Below, in pieces: positions 34,314 to 45,199 of a DNA stretch of 64,000 bases; the stretch's first letter is position 1; each line of letters begins with the position of its first letter. The DNA comes from Pistacia vera (Eukaryota; Streptophyta; Magnoliopsida; Sapindales; Anacardiaceae). The stretch covers positions 1,886,584 to 1,950,583 of the forward strand of contig NW_022196161.1 in assembly GCF_008641045.1 (NCBI RefSeq). Reading direction: 5' to 3'. The position numbers were made by a program, and so were the translations under genes. A model generated the notes under the pieces. The model did no database searches. It was given only the letters and a program-made list of their open reading frames with translations, and was not told where the DNA came from.

Positions 34314-36079
34314 ACTTTTTGGTTGGGGACAACTTCAGTTATGTTCTGTCTCAACTCTCTAGTCAAGATTGGATCATCCGAGTTACTCTACAACATTTAT
34401 TTATTTATTTTTCGCCCTTTACTTAAAAATTGGGATATTTAATATATTTACTAAATTTATCACATTAATAAAAATTCAAATTTTTTTGTATGTATTAAAA
34501 TAAAAACAATATCTTATATTAAATTTCCATTGACATTATGAAAGACTATAACTCTATTTTTTATTAATATGTGAACTTAATTCTGTTATCAATTTACTTA
34601 GGATTCACATTTTTAAATATATATAATTAAATTTTTATCACATAAATAAAATTTAAAGGATATATATATATATATATATATAATTAAATTTTTTTTTTAT
34701 TATGTCAAATGTGCAATACTAAAATGAAATCTAATTGTTTGTATATTAATTTTTCTTGCTTGGTAAAGCAAGCAAGAAAAATTAGGACCTCATGGGATGC
34801 TCTGGATCCTGGAATAGAACAACTGTTAATATAATAATAAGACACGTTGCACTCCCAGGAGCCTTTCATTCCAAAATGCCAATATCAATGCCTCATTGAC
34901 CGTGAAATGGTTCATATCGCTCAATTTTATTTATTTATTTACTTAATGAAAACTAGGGCATGTTTTGATATGGTACACTAAATTTTGGTGAACTCAATCT
35001 AATGCATGGCTCCTATTTTAATGGGCCCATTAAGGGTTTTATTAAGTGGTTCGTATTTTTTTTTTTTTTTTTAAAAAAAATCTAAATTAATTTCATTTTC
35101 TTTTCGGGAATTTAAAATCAACTTATATGTCTATATATTCTAACACATTAAACATATGTTTATTACAATGTCAAAAATTGACCCCTCTATTTCATTGTAT
35201 TTTTTTTTTTTTTTCATGATTGAGGTATCTGGGTCATTTACACGCACTTTAACTAATTCTCTAAAACCCTAGAATTATTGGTTGGGTAAGAATTTAAGTG
35301 GCTACACTTATTAGTAACTCAGAAAATACTCGAACTTAGGACCTCTTAAGTAATACACACAAGAGTTTCTATCGAATTATTCGACCACCCAAAAATAGTT
35401 TATTTCATGTTTTTATGTGTTTAAAGTATGGCAAAGTGCAAAGATAAAAGAATAGTTTGAACTTTATAAAAGTATTTAAGTAATAACAAATATCATATCC
35501 GTATATTTTGGTTGAAAAGCAGTAAAACAAATAATAATAAAAAAATAAAGGAAGAAGAAGAAGATAAAAAAATATCTTGTCCAAAGAATGAAGTATAGAA
35601 AAGATTGGGGATAAAATGGGGCGTGCATTTCTGGCAATTTCTCGTTGTGTTTACGAAGAAAACTGACCGTGATTTACCAATCTGGTGAAGAGAAATGTTA
35701 ATTTTACATACACTTGGTACAAAATGACAGAGAAAATTTAGCTGTCCGGCCATCCCAAGTTTCCATTTAACAAAATGGCCATGAAAATCTTTTTGATTTT
35801 TTTTTTTGGGTTAAAAAATATGACGTGACACACTTAAGTGTAATGAAAGCAGCAAAAAGGATTAGGGTGAAAAGATTTAAACATTTGTGGGTTAGAGTAT
35901 AATAAAGAGAAGTTGATTTAAAATTTGAAAGGCAAAACACATTTCTCTCAGCTTCTCTTTCTCACAACAAGATTCAAACACTTTTTTCTCTCTCGTTTTT
36001 TCTTCCAATTTTTTGCAATTTCTCAATTTCTTTGCTCTTTGCATTTTTGTCATTCCTTGCTATTCCTGATTAAGTTGTA
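34314..36079. other. Spacer with MSRA promoter and a possible second promoter
   Basis: The left end is the MSRA 5' flank. A (TA)n run lies at 34662-34681, and long poly-T runs near 35059-35075 and 35198-35214. From about 35940 to 36079 the plus strand is pyrimidine-rich and leader-like, ending at the ATG at 36080. Confidence 0.45.
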
Positions 36080-36337
36080 ATGGCTGAGATCCTTAAAGAA
36101 ACAGAAAAAAACTTATCTACTCCCCAAATTGTAGGCACCACTAGGTCTACCAAAAATGGAGAAGAAGAAGTTGTGGTGGAGTAACTTCCGATGACTGAAG
36201 TTGCTCCACCAGGAGAGGAGACGGCATCGACGGGAGACATTCTATTGGGGAACAAGGGAGGGCAAGAGTTGAAATTGAAATTGAAGAGGGGGATGCCGAC
36301 GCAAATTCCAAGCGTCAGACATACCAAGAGTATATGA
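36080..36337 (+). pseudogene. Unknown short ORF interrupted by one stop, running into repeats
   Basis: After a pyrimidine-rich leader an ATG opens MAEILKETEKNLSTPQIVG, which reaches a TAA at 36182 after 34 codons. The same frame then continues open for 50 more codons (LPMTEVAPPGEETASTGDIL, then KLKLKRGMP) to a TGA at 36335. The palindromic repeat block begins five bases later. I do not recognise the protein. It may be the 5' end of a gene whose remainder was replaced by the repeats, or a non-coding coincidence. Confidence 0.35.
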
Positions 36338-36341
36338 CAAA

Positions 36342-36985
36342 AGATCGCTTAAGCGATCTGGTATAAGCGATTTTAGATAGCTTAAGCGATCGTACATCTG
36401 GGCAGAAGTTGATTCTGCCTCGGACATGATCGCTTAAGCGATTATAAATTGCTTAAAGCGACCAACGTTAAAAGCAAAGGATCGCTTAAGCGATCATGCG
36501 TCTAGGCACTTATTTATTGTCTTGTTCATGATCGCTCACTTAAGCGACCAACAGTAAAAGTGAAGAATCGCTTAAGCGATCCTGCGTCTGGACACTTATT
36601 TATTGTCTTGTTCATGATCGCTTAAGTGATCGTAATAGTAAAAGCGAAGAATCGCTTAAGTGATACACTTAATTGCTTAAGCGATTGTGCATCTAGGCAG
36701 AAGTTTATTCTGCCTCGGACATGATCGCTTAAGTGATTTGTAATCGCTTACGCAACCAAGGTTAAAAGCAAAGGATCGTTTAAGCGATAGAATAAATCGC
36801 TTAAGCGATCGTGTGTCTGGGCACTTATTGATTCTGTCTTGTTCGTCATCGCTTAAGCGACCAAGTGTAAAAGCATAGAATCGCTTAAGCGATAACATAA
36901 ATACAACCAGATCTCTTAAGCGACTAGGTCTAAATACACAGGATCGCTTAAGTGAGAAATGAAATCTCTTAAGCGATCCAATGTA
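36342..36985. repeat. Left block of ATCGCTTAAGCGAT palindromes
   Basis: The 14-base perfect palindrome ATCGCTTAAGCGAT occurs about six times here, with about ten one- or two-base variants such as ATCGCTTAAGTGAT. Linkers are themselves repeated: 'gcagaagtttattctgcctc' near 36390 and 36690, 'cacttatttattgtcttg' near 36508 and 36593, and 'taaaagcaaaggatcg'. No coding capacity is evident; the 73-codon minus ORF here simply reads the repeat. Confidence 0.92.
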
Positions 36986-37040
36986 TTTGGATTATTTTTA
37001 TTGTATTTCACTAGATTGGTTAAGCGATTAACGCTATCTT

Positions 37041-37712
37041 AGACATATAAGGTGTACGATTCATTCAGTGGACCATGACCATTATTATATTTTAATTAAA
37101 TTAGTTCTTTTATGGCTATATTAAACATATATGGTATAAAATATTTACATCTATATTAAACATATCAGGTGTACGATTCGTTCAGTGGACTATGACCGTT
37201 ATTATATTTTAATTAAATTAGTTCTTTTACGGCTATATTAAACATATATGGTGTAGAATGTTTACGTCTATATTAAACATATCAGGTGTACGATTCGTTC
37301 AGTGGACCATGACCGTTATTATATTTTAATTAAATTAGTTCTTTTACGGCTATATTAAACATATATGGTGTAGAATGTTTACGTCTATATTAAACATATC
37401 AGGTGTACGATTCGTTCAGTGGACCATGACCGTTATTATATTTTAATTAAATTAGTTCTTTTACGGCTATATTAAACATATATGGTGTAGAATGTTTACG
37501 TCTATATTAAACATATCAGGTGTACGATTCGTTCAGTGGACCATGACCGTTATTATATTTTAATTAAATTAGTTCTTTTACGGCTATATTAAACATATAT
37601 GGTGTAGAATGTTTACGTCTATATTAAACACATCAGGTGTACGATTCATTTAGTGGACCATGACCGTTATTATATTTTAATTAAATTAGTTCTTTTACGT
37701 CTATATTAAACT
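37041..37712. repeat. 117-bp tandem array, nearly six units
   Basis: 'ggtgtacgattc' recurs at 37051, 37168, 37285, 37402, 37519 and 37636, exactly 117 bases apart. Each unit reads through 'agtggaccatgaccgttat', 'ttttaattaaattagttc' and 'ggctatattaaacatatatg'. The inner units are almost identical and the outer ones more diverged. The array lies between the two palindrome blocks, with a single palindrome at 37758-37771 just after it. Confidence 0.95.
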
Positions 37713-38057
37713 TATGTCCATAAACATGGAAAATAAATATTGAAGTAAATTACCCTTAATCGCTTAAGCGATCTCGTCTATTTAGCCTTGGTCTACAGAG
37801 TGTAGAGTAGATGGTTGCAGAGTTCAATTTTATATCAATATTATATTTTTTTATATTACTTTCTTGCCAAGAACTAACAAAAATAATAGAATAACAATAG
37901 ATTTTTCAGTTTTATGTACGGTGCTAATTGACAAAGACCGAAGTGTTCTTTTCACATTCCATTGAAATGAAAATAATAATTAATAATTAATAAAAAAGGA
38001 CTAAATATTAAATAAACATTATGGAATATAATTTCTCACAGAAGTATATTGTTTACA

Positions 38058-38290
38058 GCATCGCTTAAGCGATCCAGTATATCGCTTAAGCGATCTAAAG
38101 CGATCTAGTACAAATAAGTCTGATCGCTCAAGCGATCTGCTGCCATATACCATACTTATACCAGATCGCTTAAGCGATCTTCTGTCATATACAAGATCGC
38201 TTAAGTGATCTGGTACCATACACCAGACTTGTACCAGATCGCTTAAGCGATCTTCTGTCATATACCAGATCGCTTAAGCGATCCATTAGA
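38058..38290. repeat. Right block of ATCGCTTAAGCGAT palindromes
   Basis: Five perfect copies of ATCGCTTAAGCGAT plus variants (for example ATCGCTCAAGCGAT) in 230 bases. They are separated by 'cttctgtcatataccag' and 'ggtaccatacaccagactt' linkers, which differ from those of the left block. Confidence 0.92.
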
Positions 38291-38994
38291 TTCAAAACAC
38301 ATTTTCAGCCATCTCCACCTACAATCGGTGCTATCACCCCTAGCTACTCACAATGTAAGAAAATATTTAACAAATTTCACTCATTTCAACTTGCATTATA
38401 TCAAACACAACTTAACAACCTAAACAACTAAATCAAAATCATAACCCAAACCCTATCCATTATTAAATCTTTGTAAATCTAAATATAAAATGTAAAGAGG
38501 AGATACACATACTTAGATGAAATTTCAGGAGGAGGAGGAGGGGGATCTTTGGCGGAGAAGATGTTAATGGTGGAGGAAGAAGAAAGTGTTAATGGCGGAG
38601 GAACAAGAAGATACAGAGGAATGAGAAGATACAGAGGAATGAGGAAGAATAAGATGTAGAGGAAGGAGGAAGAAGAAGATGTAGACGAAGAAGAAGATGC
38701 AAAGGAAGAAGAAGATGTAGACGAAGCTAAGAAGAAACAACAACCAAGGTAGAGATGCGTTAATGGCGGGAGGAAGAAGAAGGTGTTTGGGTTTGTTTGC
38801 AAGAATTTCGGGTTTTTGGGAATATAGTATAATTTTTAAAAGATTATATAATACTTCATTAATTCTAATTAAGCACTAATCAAGTTTAATTACCCTTAAT
38901 CAATAATAAGGCTATTTAGTTAACACTTTAAAACTTCATAGCCTTTTAATTAAATTTAAACTTGAGATGACCTTTTAATAAACTGCCCCAAAAT
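38291..38994. other. Spacer with GA-rich stretch
   Basis: A GA-rich stretch at about 38520-38790 ('gaggaagaagaag' words) gives low-complexity ORFs on both strands that I do not count as genes. The rest is AT-rich. Confidence 0.5.
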
Positions 38995-40035
38995 GACATG
39001 CATCTGACGTGACAAATCACATCACCTATCATATCATTACTTTCCACATCAATATTTTTTTAAATATATAATATATAATTAATTATATTAATTAAAATAC
39101 TTTAATTAATCCAAATTCAAAAATAAAAAAATAAAAAAATTGATTCCATTAAATAAAAAATCCTCAATTTCAATTATTCAAACCCTAACCTTCTATTGTT
39201 CTTTCTCATCCTTCGTCTTCTTCCTCTCTCTTTCTTCTTTTCTCCTCCTCTCCCTTTCTTATCTGTTTTTTTCTCTCTCCTCTTCCTTCTCTCTACTCCA
39301 TGTCCTTATTTCTCATTCTCTTTCTCCATCTTCCTCCAATTGCACTTGGGCAGTGGCTGAATCTTGCCACCACTGCCCAGATCTGATGTTTCGCTACCAC
39401 GGCCCAGATCTGGTGTTTGGCTCAATTTTTTTATTTCTTCAGTTTATTATTAATTTTTCTTAAGAAATTGGATTTGGTGAATTTGGAGATTGAAGGTTTG
39501 TAATTAATTATGTTTTATAATGTATTTTTGATTGAGAGTAAGAAAAAAAGAAAACAAAAGAAAAAGCTAAAATTTTAGGAAGAGGAAGACAAGGGATTAG
39601 TGGTTGGCTGCACCTTGGCCTCGGGTGGCCTGGTGGCTGGTGAAACTGTGGCCACATGCGGTGTGGCTGGTAGTGCCGCAAGAAGTTGGCAATGTCGCGG
39701 GAGGCAAGGGATTGGTGGTTGGTTGCATATTGGCAGTGCCTTGTGAATAGTGGCAGTGCGGTTGCGAGTGGTGGTGGAAGAGGATAGACGGCGGTGGTGT
39801 GGTTGAGATTGGGGAAAAAACAAATAAAAAAGAAAGAGGAGGAGAAGAGAAGAAGGAAAGAGGAAGAAGATGAAGGATGAGAATGGAGTTTTGATTTAGT
39901 ATAATCATTTTTTTTCTTTTAAACTTAGGTTAATTGAAATATTTTAATTAATATAATTAATTAATTATTAAATATTTAAGAAAATGTTGATGTGAAAGTG
40001 ATGATGTGGCTTGCCATGTCAGTGTCCACGTCTTA
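38995..40035. mobile_element. Long-TIR non-autonomous element
   Basis: The left arm (about 39004-39115) and the reverse complement of the right arm (about 39915-40022) match over roughly 100 bases: both hold 'ctgac.tg.caa..cacatca', 'actttc.cacatca', then 'aattaattatattaattaaaata'. The interior is pyrimidine-rich on the left and purine-rich on the right and includes two 'cccagatctg' motifs. There is no transposase. Long TIRs suggest a Mutator-type element; no target duplication was identified, so the ends are approximate. Confidence 0.65.
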
Positions 40036-40298
40036 CAAAGACTACTGTGGCATTTCTCATCTAGTGAAAGCAATACGTAAGTTCCGCAAAATTTCAGTTT
40101 TTTTCTCTTGAGTAGTAACTGACAAGGCTTTCTTTTCACGGATTCAATGTGATTAGACTCTATATGCATGTATACGTTAGAACCCAAAATGGGCTTTACA
40201 TAATCCCATCTGTCTCAACCCGGCCCAAAGTCATAAGACCCAATTTGAATTATTATAATTAGACTTTCCATATGACCCAAGACCATGGTTATTTGACT

Positions 40299-40756
40299 GA
40301 GTAAATGAGTTTTCTTATCCAAATAATGGCTTAATGATACTTTCCTACCCATAAACTTTTATAATACCATTTTATTACCCATATTTATTTTATATTTCCG
40401 ATTTCGGCATCGTTGAGACCCTACACCACCATCATTTTCTTCTCTGATCATTACTCACCAAAACCCCTCAAACCCTACTCCAGTCAACCTCGCCAATCGC
40501 CGATAATTAAACGACTAGGGTTTGTACAGCCGTCCCTTCTAAGTCAAATTTCGATCAATCCCTATCACCAAAATCTAAACTTCCACCACCAAAAGACTCA
40601 TCGGCCTCCCTCTTCAAAAGTCCTAATAACCTGGAATAAGTTTGCTCTCTATTTGTCGCTGGAATATAAATTTTGGTAGTAAAGTGATATTTTAAAAGTC
40701 TGTGGGTAGGAAAGTGTTATTAAGCCATTATTTGGGTGGGAAAAATTCGTTAACTC
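40299..40756. mobile_element. MULE-type MITE with 9-bp target duplication
   Basis: Inverted ends of about 55 bases. The left reads GAGTAAATGAG followed by 'ccaaataatggcttaat' and 'actttcctaccca'; the reverse complement of the right reads GAGTTAACGAA followed by the same blocks. Flanks are TATTTGACT (40290-40298) and TATTTGATT (40757-40765), a 9-base duplication with one mismatch, as expected for Mutator-like elements. There is no transposase inside. The right copy of the duplication overlaps the target site of gypsy element 2. Confidence 0.8.
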
Positions 40757-40767
40757 TATTTGATTAT

Positions 40768-41415
40768 TGTTGATGCTTGATTTTGACACCAACGATTCGC
40801 ACGTGTAAAGTGCTAAGCTGACTTAGAAATTACACGTGGATGAACAATGCAATGCAGTAAATGGAAGATGATTTTTAAAGTGGTTCGAATGCTTAAAGCG
40901 AATCATACGTCCACTGTTCTTTTATATATATATGAGGTTACAGGAAGTCGCGTATAGCGAACAACGAGTAGAGGTACAAATGACCGATTATTCAAAAAGA
41001 ATATCGAGTCAGTCTCTTTCTCGCAGGTTATCTATGTTCTGAGAATAAAATATTACAATTAGAATGCAGGTTTTTTATCAGAATCCCGAAAATAAGAGGG
41101 GGAGCCCCTCTATTTATAGTAAAAGATTTCAGGGTAATGATTACAAATCTGCAAGTGAGCAGGTGTAGTATAATTCCTATCACGCTCCCCATTGGCTAAT
41201 TACATAGGAGATATCCTCAAATCGCGTAGGGCTTGGACAGGTGGGAGACTCTCATCCACTCATAGACAAAACCTAAGTCTGCCAAGTTGATGACAACCAT
41301 ACTCTTTTTGTCTTTGGATGACGTGGCAGCTTTTAGATGGAACAAAGCCTTCTTGAACTCTGATTGGCGTTTGCTAATATAAGCTTGCATCAATCCTTTT
41401 TTTTTAGGCATAACA
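40768..41415 (-). repeat. 3' LTR of gypsy element 2
   Basis: On the minus strand it begins TGTTATGCC and ends CATCAACA. The minus-strand TATA 'ctataaatagagg' is near 41111-41121. Just outside its start on the element side is a polypurine tract (minus strand 'aactggggagcttt'). Confidence 0.92.
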
Positions 41416-42106
41416 AAAGCTCCCCAGTTCTTAAGGTTCAAAAATTGAATCATGAGAACTTCATGATTATGCCGCGACCTGACTTGTCTCGAAGAACATC
41501 TGCTCAAATTGTCAGTTGAGAACAACCTGAACGACATGAGGACGATGGCTTAACTCGAGCATCGAACTAAATAGAGGTCACGACATGGATCTTTGAGAGT
41601 TACACAAGCGACCTGAGGTGATTATCCTAAAAGGTTCAGTGACCTATGTCGGATTTTGCCCAGTGCTATACTGATGTGTTTCAAACTCTATCTATCATCC
41701 GCAACCTGAAAATATTTAGAGTATTTTACTGTCGAAAGCTGAAAATCACTTCGCTCTGAGTTTGATATATGGGGAAGAGTGTTTTATTCGAACGACTTCT
41801 TCAGATGTTATCCGTTGCGCTTGACAGTTGTCCTAGTCAATAAAATAAGCTCCATCTGATAGACGTGTCTTTGCGCAATAAGTGTCAACCATAAGCATTA
41901 AATGCAAGACATGTTGAAACGACATTCTCTTTTAAAGGATTAAATGCGAATGAGTTGCATTTAAAGTGGAACAAATAACCACGCCGACATTTGGCGACTC
42001 CAATAGAGGGAAACGTTGATTGATCTCCACTAAGTGTAAAGGTTACTCTTCACGAGGATTGAAAACACGTGGTCGCATCCAATGGCTAGAAACGCGTCCC
42101 GCCCAA

Positions 42107-42182
42107 ACGTCGCTTACAAGGGAAGCCAAATGTCGCTTACAAGGGAAGCCAAACGTCACTTACAAGGGAAGCCAAACGTCGC
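42107..42182. repeat. 23-bp minisatellite upstream of the antisense promoter
   Basis: Three full units and a partial one of 'acgtcgcttacaagggaagc' plus 'caa', at 42107, 42130 and 42153. The array ends about ten bases before the TATA box at 42192. The equivalent place in element 3 has a single diverged unit. Confidence 0.9.
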
Positions 42183-42191
42183 CTTCTTCCT

Positions 42192-42198
42192 TATAAAA
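42192..42198 (+). promoter_or_regulatory. Antisense TATA box, gypsy element 2
   Basis: 'ccttataaaaccccaagcc' is matched at 60441-60459 in element 3 by 'cactataaaaccccaggct'. It lies 145 bases upstream of a donor ('ccagag|gtaaag', near 42343), on the strand opposite gag-pol. Confidence 0.65.
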
Positions 42199-42625
42199 CC
42201 CCAAGCCTATTTCACATTTTTCACAAAACTTGCATTTTCAGAGAGGAAAACAACGTTTTCATACTCAAGAAATTAGTTCATCCTCTTCCTGGTTGATGCG
42301 CACTCATCGCTACAATAGAACGTCTACTCCCAATAATCCAGAGGTAAAGAAAATTTCTTCTTTTTTCTCTTTTTCATTTCTGTTAAAAAAACTTAGTTTT
42401 TCACAGTAACGGTGGGAGTAGATGTCTTCTAAGATTGCACAATGCACATTTATGGGCAGTGTTTGAAATGGAACACTTTTAAGAGTTAAATAAGAATTTT
42501 TAGGGTTTTTAGGGTTATGGGAGAGAAACTAGGGTTTCTTTTATTCTTTTAAGTTGTCGTACGAGACAATGCATATGGAGATCGAGTCATCTTTGCATGT
42601 TGCACATTTTTAGACTTTAAGAGCA

Positions 42626-44886
42626 ATGGATGCTCCTGAGATAAGAGCAACCAAAGGGACAAGCTCGCAGCCACCAGGCACCTTAGTAGGTCCCAGACAG
42701 GCAGTACTATCAGTAGCCACTGCAGACGAATTACAAAAGGCGATAGAATAGTTTGTGGTCAATGCAAATGTCTATCAACACAGGTCGCACACTGCTCAGG
42801 ACCCTCTAGAGGGAATGATTACGATCTTAGAAACAATTTTCAAATGTGGGGTGACGATACCCTTTCACTCCTTCATCAGGTCGATCCTTAACCACTTCGA
42901 GGTCGCACCGTTCCAGTTAACATCCAATGCATATATGATAGCGGTCATTATGTATATTGCATGTGGCGAACATAGACTCGACGAGCTAACAGTTGTGGAG
43001 CTGGCTGCGCCTACTATTTGAAGAGGAGTAAAGATAAGTATTCATACTACCTCTCAAAATGATCAACGATCGAGGGAGGGATATTTGGTTACCCCAACAA
43101 TGTCGGGGCTTACGAAACCAAATATTTCTTCTTCGAGTATGATGGTGTTTGTAAATTTAGAGAGCCGAGTAGGTTTTCCCTTTAATTTCCAAACTGTTTA
43201 TCCCTTATATTTAACCCTTTCTTAATAAATAAGGCTAACGCACCCTTTGCTTTCTTGTAGAAAACAAAACAACCAGGTTGTCGGCTTTGACAAATTTCAG
43301 TCGCATCGAGGCATTCAGTCTATTGCCTGACCAAAGTCGTGACACCAAGCTGCTTGTGACCACTACCAATTTACGAAAGTATGGTTTCTTTAGTCCCGAA
43401 GAGTCCTTGGAAGCTCTAACTCGTAAGTATCTTCCTATGCAGGAGAACTCTATGTCTTTATTAACAAAAGACTTTCTTTGTTGACACACTTTCATGTCGT
43501 ACAGCAACCATGCCACCAAGGGTCCTGAAGACATCGAAGAGAGCTGGGGGATTCACATTCCTCAGAATCGACCCACTGAACTGGCTGGAACGACCTTCAA
43601 TGATGTCCCCATGGGAGGGATACAAATTGGTGCCGAAAGGCAACAACCCACAAAGTGACGCAAAGAAGCTCCCTAACCTGTGCCTACTCACGCTTCGAAG
43701 AAGAAGACTGTAGGCTAGAAGACCAGGAAGAGAAAGCAACTACCCACCGAAGAGGAATCGAAGTCTAAATTAAAGGGCTTCGGGGTGTTGCCAGATTGAT
43801 CTCAGCCATACCACATCTTTCGCTAGGGGATGCCCTCGACACTCCGGCTGCCCTCGAGAGTTTGCATAATGGAAAGGGAACGACCACAGCTACCTAGAGT
43901 AGAGCGGAGAAACAATAGGTCGAAGAAGTGCCTGCCTCCTCGAGGTCAGACCCGTCTGTGTTGGATTCACTAGGGCAACTGTCAAAACACTTACAGTCAG
44001 TGGTATACACCCTATTAGAATGCCAACTCACCATGACCTTTGACGGATTCGTGGCTTCTCGACCAACTGACCTAGTGGCCACCGTGCCCAGTTGCAAAGT
44101 TAGGTAAAACAGCCTGTTCTCTTCGAGAACTTTTCAATACCAACCGATCTCGTAGTTATTTAAGATCTTAAAAAACTAGCTTTTGTCTCTTTTCCCTTAC
44201 AATCCTTGCTCACATTGACCGTGGCCCAGCAGAAGAGTGACATGGACTCTGCTGACAAACTCCACGAGTTGAAGGAGGAGAATGCCAAGCTGAAGTAAGA
44301 TCTCATAGTCGTAGATGCAGAGGCAAAAGCAGCTCGCATTCAGGCAGATCAGTACTTGACTGAAAGAGATTTTGCTCAAACAGTGGCAATAAAGGGCTCC
44401 AACGAACAGTGGTAAGGCTCACCAAAGAGTTGAGCGAGAGAGAAAAGGAGCTGTAAGTGTACTGATTGCGCAAAGGTAGCAGAGGAGAATCAAGCTTGGC
44501 TATGGGAAAACACAGAAAAGCAGAAGAGGGCGCTATAGATAGACCTCGAGTTGCTTCAAGGGCGAGCTACTTCATTGATCGAGTAGATGAAGCGGCAAAA
44601 TCTCTAGCTTGAGAGGAAGGCTGCCCACTGGGAAATTCAAGCTATCTATAGCTTGCGGGCAAGGAATCCAGAAATGGACATCTTTGACCTCCTTGACGAT
44701 TACCAAGCCACTCTTGTTGTCATGCTCAAAGCCGAAAAGGCCAAACAGCAAGAGGAATAGGAACCTCCCCTAGAGGACGATCAACTGGACATCAACATTC
44801 CTAGAGATTAGATAGATGATCCAGAGGTCAGTAACTAGCAAGAGGATCATGGGGCCGCGACCAGGGGTCCCGAAAACGAAGACTAG
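42626..44886 (+). pseudogene. Antisense extra gene (aORF) of gypsy element 2, broken
   Basis: Located opposite gag-pol between integrase and the 3' LTR. The acceptor 'catttttag' precedes the ATG (MDAPEIRATKGTSSQPPG). Exon 1 holds PLEGMITILETIFKCGV, IPFHSFIRSILNHFEVAPFQ and LTSNAYMIAVIMYIACGE, the pattern of the plant 'putative gypsy type transposon' domain. Exon edges by eye are about 42626-43168, 43261-43432 (TRLSALTNFSRIEAFSLLP), 43505-44103 and 44227-44886. The last encodes a coiled-coil (KLHELKEENAKLK) and an acidic tail. The same intron positions occur in element 3. Several stops and frameshifts show decay. The function of this protein is not known to me. Confidence 0.7.
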
Positions 44887-45199
44887 TGATTCCTCCCTTT
44901 TTGCTTTAAGTCTTTTCTACTTATCATTATTGTGATTCTTGGTCACTCCTTTATACACATTCATCGAACATATATAAAATAAACTTTTTGAGTACTTGTG
45001 ATAGTACTTTTATACTTAAGCACTTCATAAAACAAATATGACATATCTGATCATTGAACTCGCAGAGAGTTATAAATAACAAGATTATTAAAAACTTGAG
45101 ATTACGACACAAGTGTTTCTTCGAAGAGAACTAGAACAATCTTATTCATGAAATTTACAACAGCGAGAACTTTACAAGTAAAAATGATCAAAACTATAA

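Noticed and set aside
34147..34362. Arg/Glu-rich plus ORF near the MSRA start
   Set aside because: It is the complement of the Ser-rich transit peptide codons.
36677..38261. Minus-strand ORFs rich in SLKRS/SLKRF repeats as a repeat protein gene
   Set aside because: They are translations of the palindrome and stop irregularly; no start context or splice structure supports a gene.
36342..38290. CRISPR-like regular palindromic repeats
   Set aside because: The repeat is 14 bases with irregular spacing and repeated, not unique, linkers; the setting is a plant nuclear genome without cas genes.
38479..38802. 107-codon minus ORF rich in Ser and Phe
   Set aside because: Low complexity from a GA-rich stretch; the opposite strand is equally open in pieces.
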